Of a stretch of DNA of 64,000 nucleotides, positions 1-11,281 are shown piece by piece. Location: assembly GCA_022495995.1 (NCBI GenBank), contig JAFEMH010001483.1, forward strand, positions 310,001 through 374,000. Direction: 5' to 3'. A program made the position numbers and the translations under genes. A model generated the notes under the pieces. It was not told the origin of the DNA, searched no databases, and saw nothing but the letters and a program-made list of their open reading frames with translations. The DNA comes from Adenophora triphylla var. japonica (Eukaryota; Streptophyta; Magnoliopsida; Asterales; Campanulaceae). Within the stretch, counting starts at the first letter, position 1. Every line of letters starts with the position of its first letter.

Positions 1-800
1 CATTTACAAGTCCGAGCCATTTGGATCGTGATAGTATTTACTTATCAAAAGTTCGAGTCGCAAAACGATTCGTTGATCGCATATCATTTAATGCTTTTTT
101 TCCGTAAAATCGCTAACAATGTAATGCCCGGTTCAAAACCAGAGTTCGACATTCGAACTCTCTTTCAAAGAGCGTGAAATGACGTTTGGTATCCAAACGA
201 TCATCTTCAAAGTCAAAATCCGACGTTTGACATTCAAACGCTCTTTTCTTAAAAGTCAACATTTGACACTTAAGATAAACAGTTAAAATCGGCATCCGCG
301 CCACTTTTTCTAAAACTTCAAAACCGACGTTTGTCATTCAAACGCTCACCTTTTCAAAAGGAATCACCTAATCAATGTTTGACATTCAAACCAAGATTAA
401 GCTTGTCATTCAAGCCCCCATTTCAAAATGCAAACACACACACACACGCACATGATTTCGAGAAAGGTAGAAAGACTCGTCATACGAGGCATTTCAGGTG
501 ATCTCAATATACTCTTCCCGAAACGTAACGTGACCTCCGAACCTAACAATCTCTGGTACTAAAAAGCTTTTTACTCGTTTTTGCTACCAATAAAAATGAC
601 TTCCCTTTTTCAAAGCCTTTTCCTAAGTTTTTGCTACCAATAAAAATGACACCTTTTTCAACTAATAGCCGTTTCTCAACGTTTGGGCTCAAAATACAAA
701 ACCGCGTGGCGACTCCTCTCCTTTCCAAAAGCGAGGTCTCAGACACCAACCTCGCGAAAGACAACCGCTTTTGCCGCGCGCGAAATCCCGGGTAATTTTA
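1..800 (+). mobile_element. A-family LTR, 3' part, inserted in the M1 LTR
   Basis: This is the downstream end of a long LTR read on the plus strand. It is the reverse complement of about 12569-13530, the same part of OG1's 3' LTR, and the two align throughout. The OG1 copy ends CCGGGTAATTTCA; this one ends CCGGGTAATTTTA at 800, so the terminal CA appears mutated to TA. M1 LTR sequence follows, with no primer-binding site, so this is either the 3' LTR of an element lying left of the window or a solo LTR. It holds the GTGGCGACTCC motif near 708-718, a CA microsatellite near 430-450 and the hairpin CTCGT-CAT-ACGAG at 476-488. Confidence 0.85.
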
Positions 801-1687
801 AATATGAACAGTACAAGGAGTATCATTAATCTAAGGACATAATGTAAAGGGGATGATCTTCATGGCTTTTCCTATGTCCTTAATACCTCATAAGGTGGAC
901 AATCCTTGGAAAGCTAGATCAATGGGAAAGGGATGACATATAATAGATAAAGATTGCATTTTTATATATAAATATAAAGGGGAATCACATCATCATATGG
1001 TAGATCATCCTTAGAACAAGCCACTTGTGGAATCTTGTTCATCCTAGGGAGAGGATCTCCATTTGAATCATTTGTGTAGGGGAGTGGGAAATATGAAAAC
1101 TACATTGCAAAGATCAAAGATTTATGACATAAATAAAGATAAACAAGAGGTAACAATGGAAATAAGAGTATATAGGAATGTATCAAAGGTAAAGGAAGGA
1201 GAGATTACCAATATTGGTTTTTCTCTAACTTCCAAGGGATTTTTCATAGGCAATATCTATTTAGGAATTGATTAAGGTACGATTAGTGTATGAGAGAGGA
1301 TGGATTTGTGTGTTTTTTTGGGAATGTAATTTGAGCTTTTATTTCTACAGAGTAACAGTGCTTAAAAACTGTGTGAAAATGGGTAGAGGAGGCCTCTATT
1401 TATAAGCCTCTGCCAGACGGCGAATGAGGCCGCATGGCTTCATGTGCCGGCAAAAGAGGCCGCATGGCTTCTTTCGCTGTCGACTCAGCTTTTTCTAGAA
1501 ACATGCAAGGTGGCAGACTGGAAGGCACTTTCCAGTGAGGTCCTGTCCAGAATTCTAATTCCTAATAGGTTCTTCCTTGCTCAGAAAGTATTGAAAAGTT
1601 CCCAAATTGCCCCTAAACTTTATGAAAGTTTGGGTAACTGCTAGGAAACTTTAATTGGAAGGCATGAGCCAGATTTGGGTACTTATA
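801..1687 (-). mobile_element. M1 3' LTR (B family), broken by the A-family insertion
   Basis: Read on the minus strand from 1687, this matches the first ~890 bases of the B2 LTR (8024-8910): the AAGTACCCAAATCTGGCTCATGCC start, the TATA region and the CCTCATAAGGTGGACAATCCTTGG region. The expected terminal TG is TA here (plus strand acttata at 1681-1687). The rest of the LTR should lie left of the window, beyond the A-family insertion. The purine-rich complement of gaagcccctcg at 1688-1698 directly abuts it, as a polypurine tract abuts a 3' LTR, which fixes the orientation. Confidence 0.8.
1397..1404 (-). promoter_or_regulatory. TATA box of the M1 LTR
   Basis: The minus strand reads TATAAATA, followed by AGAGGCCTCCTCTACCC. 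The B2 LTR has the same layout (TATAAATAGAGGTCTCCTCTACCC), which supports this as the core promoter for minus-strand transcription. Confidence 0.6.
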
Positions 1688-2240
1688 GAAGCCCCTCGAC
1701 AACGATACTTGCGAAGCAAGTGGGGTTATCGATAAAAGTGAGATCCAATCTGGTGAACTGTCGAGATGGATTGGGATTGGATAACCAAGGAGGTCGAGTG
1801 ACTGAACCTTTTGGAAGGCTACCTACGTATTCCGAAGAGGAATCAAGCCAAATCATAGTTTTGGATCCGCTCGGGAAAGGATGTCATGGGTGACGGATTG
1901 GCTGAACCTAAAGTAGGCTACCTACGTATCCCGGGGGAATCAAGCCATAATCGTAGTTAGGAATCTGATAGGGAATGGTGAAGAGAAACTGGTCCCTTGC
2001 TTTGAAGGAGGAGAGTAGGTGACCTAAGAGGTCGAAAGGCTGGACCTTTTAGTAGGTTCGCACACCAATGAGGAGATGATAAAGGAAGGAGGTGACCAAT
2101 GTGGTCAGATGGCTGGACCTTTTGAAAGGCTACCTACGTATCCTGGAGGAATCAAGCCATGATCATAGTTCAGGATCATCGCTAGACATTTAAGCAACAG
2201 GTCTAGGATCCTTGGAGTTTTGACGGTTAATGGAGGAGTC

Positions 2241-2552
2241 ACCTAAGAAACTAAAGCTTACGGCGCTATCTCTTTCGAATAAGATAGAGGGAGCTAAAGC
2301 TGGAAAACTAAATCTTACGTCGCTATCAAGGAGATAGAGGGAGCTAAAGCTGGAAAACTAAAGCTTACATCGCTATCAAGGAGATAGAGGGAGCTAAAGC
2401 TGGAAAACTAAAGCTTATGTCGCTATCAAGGAGATGGAGGGGGCTAAAGCTGGAAAACTAAAGCTTACATCGCTATCAAGGAGATAGAGGGAGCTAAAGC
2501 TGGAAAACTAAAGCTTACGTCGCTATCAAGGAGATAGAGGGAGCTAAAGTTA
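2241..2552. repeat. 50-bp tandem array in M1 3' region
   Basis: About six head-to-tail units of 50 bp, pattern ggaaaactaaagcttac-rtcgctatcaaggag-atagagggagctaaagct. The first unit is divergent; the inner four differ by one to three bases. Tat-lineage elements are known for tandem repeats between pol and the 3' LTR. Confidence 0.85.
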
Positions 2553-3044
2553 TGGGTAATCATGCATGTGCAACTTGCTTGAAGGAATATGAGTATGACT
2601 CTTTTTTTTTTGAAAATAAAGTAGGTAAAATAATGCCAAAAGTGGGACAGAGTTCTTGCATGTGTTAAAACTCGATTAATTTCTGACTATAGATGCGAGA
2701 ATGATACTTTGGACAATGAAAATGATCCATGCATGCTCGTTTGAAAGATTAAACTTGTATGAAAAGATTTTGGGAAAGCTGAGATGTTTTGTGCTTATTC
2801 TTGCTTTTGGAGATCATGTGCTCGCTTATATGTTCCATATAATGAAAACATGTGTTCTATGTAAATGATGTTAGAAAAAGTCTTTGTGACTGCTTTACTT
2901 TGCAATTTGTGCAACATTTGTGAATGTATGCATATTTCTGAGATAAGTTGAAGGACTAACGTACCTTTGTTGTGCTTACATGCAGGAGAGCAAGTCGCGT
3001 GGGCTGTGTGGAAGTTGATAGTGTTGAGAGTTTGATGCATCATT

Positions 3045-3490
3045 TGAGAACTTGGTGCCTCTGACCAGGATGTTGAAACATTTGGGGGCGTGAGGTGCCT
3101 CTGACTGAATTGCATTTGAGAACTTGATGTCTCCGACCGAGTTGCATTTGAGAACTTGGTGCTTTGACCAATTTGCATTTGAGGACTTGGTGTCCCTGAC
3201 CAATTTGCATTCGAGAACTTGGTATCTCTGACCAATTTGCATTTGGGGACTTGGTGTCTCTGACCAATTTGCATTCGAGGACTTGGTGTCTCTAACCAAT
3301 TCGCATTCGAGGACTTGGTGTCTCTGACCAATTTGCATTCGAGAACTTGGTGTCTTTGACCAATTTTCATTTGAGAACTTGGTGTCTCTGACCGAGTTGC
3401 TGGAACATTTGAGGTATGTTCATTTGTTGAGGACAACTAAGAACTTGGCATCTCTTACCATTTGAGAACTTGGCGTCTCTGACCGAATTG
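3045..3490. repeat. 32-bp tandem array in M1
   Basis: About 13 degenerate units of 32 bp, core gagaacttggtgtctctgac-caatttgcattt. Because 32 is not a multiple of 3, all minus-strand frames stay open with a 32-residue period, which gives several spurious ORFs here. The same unit family forms a longer array in element C (27610-28345). Confidence 0.85.
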
Positions 3491-5053
3491 CAGGCACTGG
3501 AGGCTGTCTTCACATGTTTTGTCTGGAATGATCTCTTGCCGAAGGGGGGATTTGATTTCTTGAGTTTGATTTATTAACAGATTGTCGTAGGCCAAGATGA
3601 TAAGGACTTGAGCTGTCTTAAGTCGAGGCGACATGGACTTGAGGCACCGAAAGACGGAGGTCTTGCGAGTCGGTCACGCAATTTTGTTGAAACCACTGAA
3701 TTTGGGCTTTAGTGAATATCTTCCTTGTTGAGGATAGGTATTAATAGCGAGGGAAAATGGTCTTTTGCCTTTGAATTCCTGCATTCGTTAGTGAAGAGAC
3801 AAACAAAGATATGTATGACATTTATGACGATGCATGGAGGCATGAGATGGTATGACCATGAATATGTTAGCAAGGCTAAGGAGTGACAAACGATTCACGA
3901 AATCACTTAGAATGATGATTTTTTTTCTTTTATCTATATTTTTTTATTTTGCTTTTGGGCATGCACGGGTCTAATTTTGGGCAAAAGTATTTCCTATTTT
4001 CATTTGTAATCAATTAAGGTTATTTCTCTTTGTGCATGTCACATGAGCCATGGGCTGACTCTTTTGCGGGAAAGCAATGTGAGAGGGGTTTTATGAAAGA
4101 ATGTGTTAGGGGTAATGTGTTTGGATGTAAGTGTTTGGGAACTGTTTGAGACAGGTTTCAAGTAGGTGGGGTGGTATCCCTTAGGTGCGGACTGAACTGC
4201 TGCTGTTGCTGAGATGTTGCTAATGCTGCTAAACGGTATCATGTGGACCAGAAGTCCCTTTTGGGCTGAGATTGGATTTAACCCTCGGGTCTTGATTAAA
4301 GTTCCTTTCTCAAACTCTGGCACTTGAAGCTGATGCTGACAGGCTTTTAGAACCAAAGACTAAAGCAATTGTCAAAGTGACCAAACGTCTCTTCTGAGGA
4401 TGGATGTGACTTAGCGAAGCCCCTAGTCTGAGGGAAAAGCTTGGCGAAGCCCCAGGTTCTGTTAAAGCGAGGAAAGATCCCTTCATTGGAAAAGCCCCGG
4501 CTTGAAGAGGTCACTTGGTAGAGCTTAGACTGATGGTCTGATCCAAGATAACGGCGAAGCACCGAACTGACTGGTCATCCAAAGAGAGAGTCGTGTTTGA
4601 AGTGACCTCAAGGAATCCATGAGCGAAACTTTCTTCAAATGACTTGTTAAGCCCCCCGACTTGCCAAAATATTCATGGGGAAGGCGCGCATGTATCGATT
4701 ATAAAACCAAACTGGTTGGTTGACCATGACAGATCTCAAAATGCACTTAATGAAGCCCCAGTTCGTTGAAGCATTTCGTTATGAAGTGTGAAACCCATCA
4801 TGGAATCCAAAAAAGATTTTCATTCTGGTCGGTGCAAAGGGGTCTTGCGGACTCGAATTCCAATGTTGGACTTAAAATTATGATTAAACCCCGATCCTGA
4901 CACCAAAGATTTTGCTCGTGGTAGGCTTTCAACAAACAAAACTTCCCTTTGCTTGGCAAAGCCCCGGTTTGATGAACTGAGTAGGCGAAGTCTAGATTTT
5001 GAAGAATTGACTTGGTGAAGCCCCAATCTGATGACCTAGCAAAAGTCCCAATA

Positions 5054-8023
5054 CACTACAAGAAAACCCATTTATTGCAATGAAAATTTGCAACGACAAT
5101 ATTTTGTCGTTGCAAAAAATATCTTTAGCAACTACCTTAAAGAGTCGTTGCTAATGTTTGTTGCAATAAATGAAAATTTCACTTCCCTCCATTCCTTTTT
5201 GTGCGCGCCTCCCACAAATATTTGGGAGAATTTTAAGTAACAAAACCACTCGTTGCAAAAAATAGATAATACATATTGCAATGGGTGTTGTCATTGCGAA
5301 AACTATTCTAAATTTATAACAGCAACATAATTGTTGCAAAAGAAAGGAAAAAAAATAAAAGAAAATAAAAAACCATTTCAAATATATACAGAACGAAATC
5401 TTTTCTGAATATATCAATTCATTTCACCCCCCTCCATTCTCATTCATCCCTTCCATTCTCAGGCGCACCTCATCGAATCACTCCATCTCGGCCACCGTCG
5501 GGCTTCCATTCTCCGACGTTCTTGGGATTTGGCAGCAGCAACAGGTTCGTCCACCCCCTCCATTCTCAGGCGCTTGGCCTTCTTGATTCGAAAGTTAACA
5601 TTAACAAAGCCATCTCAAGATACGCGTATCATATTTCGATTCAAGTGGTGAAAGATGAAATAATCGATCCATACTAACTTGTTTGTTGTCCAGCCCTGCC
5701 TGTTTGTTGTCCCCTTCGCCGGATTCCAGCTCCTAGGTATGATTTATTTCTTTAATTTTTGTATTTTCTCTCAGTAATTAGGGCTTTTTTATGTAATTTG
5801 TAGTTATTATTGTTGGATTTATGAATTTGGTTTTTTTTTTGTTAGATCTGTATTGGACCTCTCAATTTCACTTCCTTAAGGTAATTTCACTCATTATTTA
5901 CCCCTTCCCTATTCTTGTTTGTTCCAACTTATAATCACACACTGAACACACATGAAATTTGATTGAGTTTTTGTTGATTGTGAGTTATTAGGGATCAGTA
6001 TCAGAAGGAACACATTACAATCCTCAAAAATGTAAATCTCTTGCCCACTACTCTGCGTTGAACTCAATTCAGTTCACTTTCTTGGTCTAATTGTGTAGAT
6101 AAGTTCATTTTTAATGGCGGGTTGATTGATATTTGATAATACATTAAGTTGATCTACTGTGAATTGGGTTTTTATTGGTTTGAATTTATAGTAGACTAGT
6201 AAAAGCCCGTGTCCGAGGTGGACAACTACCATTTATACTATAGATTCGTGGGAAGAAATGTTTGGTTGTTGATCCCAAACTTGGTGGTTCGCTCTCTTTG
6301 ATTATACAGACATCACTTCTTAAGGTGATTACTTTTCTTTGTTATATAATTTCATATTTTTTTGTATCTTATTTGTTGTTTGTTTTGATCCAGCTACTCC
6401 CTTCATGCCTTAATTAGAGATCCTACTTTCAATTGTTTCTCAGATTATTAAGTACAATTTCGAAACTTTAGCTGCAATGCTGTTATGTGGGAAAAAATCT
6501 ATTGTCACTGGCCGTAGCTTAGTGGTCCAAGTAAAATACAACCACATGTTCCTTCTGTCAATATGCACGTTTAAGTTACTGGCGCTGTTTGGCAACACGC
6601 AGTTGGTGTGTCACCCAGGCTATTTTTTATTAGCTGGTCAAATTGGTCTTACTATTGTGGTGTTTCCCACAGGTTAGCAGAAAAAATAAATTAAATCTGG
6701 AAAGCTATCAGTATGATTAAAGGATCTGCATAGGAGATCTCAACTCAGATAATTTTTCATCATTTTGTAGCTCCTAAAGGTTTATATATACGACAGTGAT
6801 TAAAAAAATTAAATTGTTATGGATTTCAAAGGAGACTCTATTTTTTGGGAATTGGAGTAGCTATAAGTTACAAGCATGCTGACATGGTCACAATCTTACG
6901 GCTGCCTCATTTACCGTTGTCACTGAAAGTTTCGTTCTCTTAAAGGACTTTAGTTTCAAGAACTGTAATGGTTTATATATCTTTAGAGAGTTCAAAGTCA
7001 ATGTGGCTAATGATAATTTGATTCTTTATTTTATCCCTTCAAACAATTCAATCGCCTTTGTTAATGTCATTGAGGTTGTTTCTTATTTTTGTTAATATCC
7101 TGATGCAATTGAACCAAGGGGCAGTTATATGATTCTTCATTGCTTATATGTTGCTTTGTTTATACAATCTTACTAACTAAAACTACACCTAATAGTTTGA
7201 ACGAGTGAAAATATATTTATATCTTATATGCTTCGTTAAATTTTACTGACTTTAATTGTGTGATTTTATTTTTTCCATTTTACAAAACTTTAAACTCCCT
7301 GACCTAAATTCCTAGATCCGCCACTGAATTCTCCGGCTCTTTATCTTCGACCAATCTTCGGTCATTACTTCTCATCCCGCTCCTCCATCATCAGCTGCGG
7401 TAAGTACTCTACCTCCATCTCCTTCTTCTGCTTCAAATTTCAAAAGATCTCATAAATTTTCCTATGCAATTTCTTGCTTCTCCACTGGCGTGATGGTGTT
7501 AATTTTTTAACAGACATAAGGATAAGGAAGAAATGAAGTCGAACTTAGTAAAGTGATTAAACCATCAAAGCCCTAAAACTTTGGCTTTTATTTAATAGAT
7601 GGCATATTTGTTCTATGCTGTTTGGGCTGGACGTCGACCCGACATCTACGATAGTTGGGAGGAATGCAATAAACAAATCCATGCTTTTTCTAATGCTAAG
7701 TTCAAAGCGTATCACTCTCATGATGAAGTCATGGAAGCCATTAAGAAGATGTCTCTTCCGTCAATGTTGCAAACTAAGACACGTTCTGAAGCTGTTATTC
7801 CTTCTAATAAAGGATCGACGTCATCTAATAAGGATAAAGTGAAGGTGAATGTCGAAGGGAAAGATGTGAAAATTACATTCAAGGGAAAAGCTGAAACAGT
7901 TTGCTCTTTGATGGAAAATCTTAAGATTGGCCTTTAGTTTCTTTTATCCCTTTTATTGTAATCAACAACACTCTCGTTATTAATATTTCAGTATTTTTTT
8001 CCAATGAGATGGGTTTGGAGTAT
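5054..8023 (+). mobile_element. CACTA-L: left part of a CACTA (En/Spm) transposon
   Basis: It starts with CACTACAAGAAAAC at 5054, the classic terminus of this superfamily, next to a possible 3-bp target site ATA (5051-5053). A subterminal inverted repeat follows: 12-base arms TTGCAACGACAA (5088-5099) and TTGTCGTTGCAA (5104-5115). The right end is not in the window, because B2 is inserted at 8024. No transposase is visible. The stretch 5150-7590 is AT-rich with donor-like sites (for example aacaggttcg near 5540, gcggtaagta near 7397), suggesting captured exon pieces, but I recognise no product there. Probably non-autonomous. Confidence 0.75.
7599..7937 (+). CDS. RNase H1 N-terminal / viroplasmin-like domain ORF inside CACTA-L
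   Basis: A 112-residue ORF starting MAYLFYAVWAGRRPDIYDSW. Residues ~4-50 match the small RNA:DNA-hybrid-binding domain shared by eukaryotic RNase H1 and caulimovirus protein VI (YAVWxGRxPGIYxSWxEC, then 'FSNAKFKAYHS'). A lysine- and serine-rich linker follows, and a C-terminal part (~85-112) with no match I know. No RNase H catalytic domain follows, so it is a stand-alone domain. The ATG at 7599 fits, since the domain begins at once. It may be a captured host fragment or a last exon; a donor-like site at 7398 and the stretch to 7598 could be a preceding intron. Expression is unknown. Confidence 0.6.
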   Translation: MAYLFYAVWAGRRPDIYDSWEECNKQIHAFSNAKFKAYHSHDEVMEAIKKMSLPSMLQTKTRSEAVIPSNKGSTSSNKDKVKVNVEGKDVKITFKGKAETVCSLMENLKIGL

Positions 8024-9824
8024 TGTAAGTACCCAAATCTGGCTCATGCCTTCCGGTTAAGATTCCCGGTAATTCCCCAAACTTTCCTAAAGTTCAGGGG
8101 CAATTATGAAACTTTTCCAAACTGTCCAAGGGAGGAAGGACCTGCTAGGAATTAAAATTCCAAGCAGTCCCTCACTGGAATGAAGCTTCCAGCTGCCACC
8201 TTGCATGAATCGAGAAGCAGACTGAGTCACCAATGGATAACGCCGGACGGCTTCTTTTGCCAAAGATTAATGCCGCACGGCTTAATTAGGAAACACAAAT
8301 CAGCCTATAAATAGAGGTCTCCTCTACCCATTTTAACAAGAATTTGGAGGCATTGTTACTCTGCCAAAATTACTCCACGAAATTATAGAAACTGAAACTC
8401 CCAAAAAACTACCTCCCTCCTCCCTAAAATTCATCCAAAACTCTTCCTATATTAGGAAAACCCCCAAGGGAGATAGAAAAAATCACCATTGGTAATATCT
8501 CCTTCCTTTCCTCTTAAAATACTATTTTTATCTTGTTATATTCATTACTTGTCATCTATATTGTTCTTACTTGCCATTAATATTGATATATTGTCATAAA
8601 GTTACCATCTTTATCATGTAGACATCATTTCCCCCCATCTCCCCTACACAAGTGATTCATGGGGAATCCCTTCCCAAGGATGAACAAGGGTCCACACGTG
8701 GATTGTTGTAGGGAGGATTCACCACATGATGATGTGAAATAGTCCCATTTTATCACATAAAAATGTCATCTTTACTCTCATAATGTCTTCCCCTTCCCTT
8801 GACCTTGCTTCCAAGGATTGTCCACCTCATAAGGTTCTTAAAGGACATAGGAAAGCCTCAAAGGTCTTCCCTTTATATTTATGTCTTTAGTTCTCATAAT
8901 GTTCATTACATTTATTTCATAAAAATGCAATCTTTACTTTCCAAATCATTCCCCCATGTCCTTTTAGGTTGGATCACTCTCCATGGATTGTCTAGTAACC
9001 TTTTTAAGGCACGAAAGACATAGGATGAGTATAAAGATCCAATCTTTATACCTCTCCCCCTAGTCCCTTTGGTACTTGAAGCATGCCGTGGTGTGGATTG
9101 GTGTAAAGGTCTCATCTTTACACCGTTTCCGCCACTAAAATGCCATAGTCGATGTCCCTTTAGAAGCGGATGAATCTTAGCCCCTACATCTCCGATCATC
9201 ACTGAGACGAGAACAAATGTCCCTACCAAGCTCAAATCATCTCAAGATGTAGGATTGATGGACAAAGACTCTTCCCTTCTAAAGAGTCTCATTCTTGGAC
9301 TATAAAAAGGTGTCCCTCTCTCTCGATCACATATAGCCAAGTCCCGAAGAACGTTGGTTTAAGATACACCAAGGCTTTTATGCCTACTATGGTTGATTAT
9401 TCCAATGGGAGGGTAAAAAAGGTCACATAATGATGATCATAAGTCCAAGATGAACACGGGATCAAAATCCCGAACACATCAAATCCAAGTAATCCCGAGC
9501 AATAACCTTCTCATGGTTTGTACGTCCGGCAGATAACTTGGCACATTCCCTCCCTTTTTCAAAACTCACCTCACACACGAACACACAAAACAAGCATAAA
9601 CTTTGGGTCTAGGAAGACTTTCTTTCGAAAGGCTCCTTGGGTGAACGCGATCCGTTCTTCCCAAGGAGTAACTTAACCTCCGGACCCTTATCCATTTTTT
9701 CAAAGTTTTGAGGAAATCAAAATGGCGTGGCGACTCCATTTTTCAATAAACCGCTGTCTTCAAACTGAGGTGAAGCGGCGACCCTATAAGAAACGGTTCA
9801 CATCCGCGATTGGGCCCACATTCA
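8024..9824 (+). mobile_element. B2 5' LTR (B family, about 1.8 kb)
   Basis: It begins TGTAAGTACCCAAATCTGGC and ends near CACATTCA (9824), five bases before a primer-binding site, so this is the 5' LTR of a plus-strand element. It matches the M1 LTR over their shared ~890 bases. It carries a GC palindrome (8242-8251), a TATA box (8305-8314), a U5-type hairpin CTTTC-TTTC-GAAAG (9618-9631) and a GTGGCGACTCC motif (9734-9744). The five bases before it (AGTAT, 8019-8023) are the putative target duplication; the second copy lies outside the window. Confidence 0.85.
8305..8314 (+). promoter_or_regulatory. TATA box of the B2 LTR
   Basis: CTATAAATAG, about 280 bases into the LTR and followed by a CT-rich stretch. 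Two GC inverted repeats, GCCGGACGGC (8242-8251) and GCCGCACGGC (8272-8281), stand 25-65 bases upstream. Confidence 0.65.
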
Positions 9825-9829
9825 TAGTT

Positions 9830-9847
9830 TGGCGACTCCACTGGGGA
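9830..9847 (+). other. Primer-binding site of B2
   Basis: TGGCGACTCCACTGGGGA, five bases after the inferred LTR end. The opening TGG pairs with a tRNA CCA tail. This sequence type is typical of Ogre/Tat elements; from memory of that family the primer is a tRNA-Arg, which I could not check. Confidence 0.75.
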
Positions 9848-11098
9848 AATGTAAATGTTTCCAAACTTCATTTCTCATAAGAAGTGTTGGAAACATTTAT
9901 GAGGGTTAGCCTTCCGCCGCGGATCCGATTTTTGTGCTTGTATTTCTTTTTATTATTTTGCATGCATCTTGGGTTTTGGATTGTGCATACTCTAAAGTGA
10001 TAAATAGGAACCATTCTGAAGCTGGAAGTTGCCCAAATGCTCGGGGAAGCAGTCTGGAAATGAAAAAAATTGAAACCTGGAAAACTGCTAGATCCAGCCG
10101 GACGGCTTGATCTGCCTGGATCATAGCCGGACGGCTTCTTTAGCAGTTCCACCAGGACACTTTCTAAGGCTAATCTGGAAGCTTTGGCAGCTTGGGGCTA
10201 TCCAGTCCTAAGTCTGGCCCGGCTCTAGAAAATTTATGTGCTTACTTGTTGCATTTTTTCCCCCGTCCCGAAAAACATTCCTTTAAAACACATTTATGAA
10301 AATCTCTGTTTTAACTCAAAAAGGAATATTTTTAGGAGGCCGCACACTACGCGCACCATATATCCTGTACACTTTGCACGCACGTCCTTTTAACCCGGGA
10401 TGGTTGTTTAGCTGCAGTCACGGACAGTGTTACGACGCTCCCGGGCGCGCACGGAATCATCCCAAACTCCCCATGGCAGCCAGTGTCGACCAATGCACTA
10501 GTCTGTGTCACACTTTTAAAACCGTGAATTTTTTGGTTGGTTTTTGGTCTAGACCGTGTCATACAGCCTCATTATATACCCCCGTAAAAGTCAAACCCTA
10601 GCCTATGCCGAAAGTCAAGATCCTTCACGCAAGCGAAACTCTGCCGAAATTCCGTCAAGGAAAAATTGGCGAAATCATGACCCCGGCATTGACTTTGACT
10701 TTGACCCGCATGGGGTATGTAAGAGTCAAGCCTAAGTCCGTGCCAAAAATCAAGATCTTTCGTGCAAGCGAAGCTCTGCCGAAATTCCGTCAAGGAAAAA
10801 TTGGCAAGATCTTGACCCGACATTGACTTTGACTTGCACAAAGTATGAAATAACTCTCAATGTGACGCCGTGTCATTCGGCTTTTACCGTCCGATCCATG
10901 CCTATTATTTTCCTTGGACAATGCTAAAGTCAAAACGTCTATCGTGTAAGCGAAACTCTGCCGAAATTTTGTTGAGGCTAAAAGACGAGACTTTTCCCAG
11001 CATTGCCTTGACTATAATCCGCATCGCTCTTGTGTTAAAAGTTCCTATGATCTACTAGACCCTAGGACCATTCTTCTCTATCATTCGGTGGGATCCAC
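9848..11098 (+). other. B2 leader between PBS and first ORF
   Basis: No coding region is recognised. It contains two copies of the palindrome AGCCGGACGGCT (10096-10107, 10124-10135) and a repeated segment at 10600-10990. The leader of element C (34260-34560) has the same 'gtcaaagtcaagatc...gaccgat' flavour, so long non-coding leaders are shared by these elements. Confidence 0.5.
10603..10985 (+). repeat. Degenerate ~135-bp repeat, three copies, in B2 leader
   Basis: Three segments share gcaagcgaaactctgccgaa followed by attccgtcaaggaaaaattggc and a GACTTTGACTT-rich tail (starts near 10603, 10738 and 10925). The third copy is the most diverged. They lie upstream of the small conserved ORF. Confidence 0.65.
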
Positions 11099-11281
11099 AT
11101 GCCCTATAAGACCCTCGTCCGGGGCTGTCCACCCTGGGAGGTCGAAATACAGGTGGAAAACGAGGGGCTTATAGACGTAGTGACGAAGCCCACTGATCCA
11201 AGATCTAGAGTAGTTGCGAAAAAGAAGGGCAACCCCTTTTCTAACCAAATAGAAATAAATAAAAGACACTGTTTTAAGTAA
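11099..11281 (+). CDS. Small conserved leader ORF of B2
   Basis: A 60-residue ORF containing RGCPPWEVEIQVENEGLIDV. Element C encodes nearly the same peptide at the same place, between PBS and gag (34007-34252, minus), with the core GCPPWEVEIQVE and the downstream 'DVVT-x-PTDP-x-SR' kept while DNA around it differs. Conservation at the protein level suggests it was translated. I know no domain for it. Ogre-type elements are reported to have an extra ORF upstream of gag, but I cannot say this is the same one. It ends TTTTAAGTAA in both copies, so a splice donor overlapping the stop is also possible. Confidence 0.45.
   Translation: MPYKTLVRGCPPWEVEIQVENEGLIDVVTKPTDPRSRVVAKKKGNPFSNQIEINKRHCFK

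Larger units (their letters stand above)
1688..5053 (-). mobile_element. M1 internal region: 3' untranslated part of a Tat-type element
   Basis: This stretch lies between the 3' LTR of M1 and the CACTA-L insertion. No RT, integrase or gag is readable; the ORFs present are low-complexity products of repeats. Homology to element C is visible in order: a purine tract next to the LTR, units with 'ggctacctacgtatcc...gaatcaagcc' (1818-1935, 2120-2160), tandem arrays, a splice-acceptor-like block (2908-3040 versus 27478-27600) and segments rich in 'gaagcccc' (4380-5040 versus 29230-29420). The acceptor-like block, ending catgcag at about 2980-2986, resembles the exon 2 acceptor of the antisense gene in OG1, so M1 probably once had that gene. 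Confidence 0.7.

Noticed and set aside
1063..1275. 70-residue plus ORF in the M1 LTR
   Set aside because: It lies antisense in an LTR, has no counterpart frame in the B2 LTR and shows no domain.
2795..3436. 213-residue minus ORF with a 32-residue peptide repeat
   Set aside because: It is a by-product of the 32-bp array, which leaves several frames open at once. The ORFs at 27829-28507 and 47849-48170 were rejected for the same reason.
6195..6245. 'actagtaaaagcccgtgtccgaggtgg' as the end of a small terminal-repeat element
   Set aside because: It resembles termini common in plant genomes, but I found no matching partner end or target duplication nearby.
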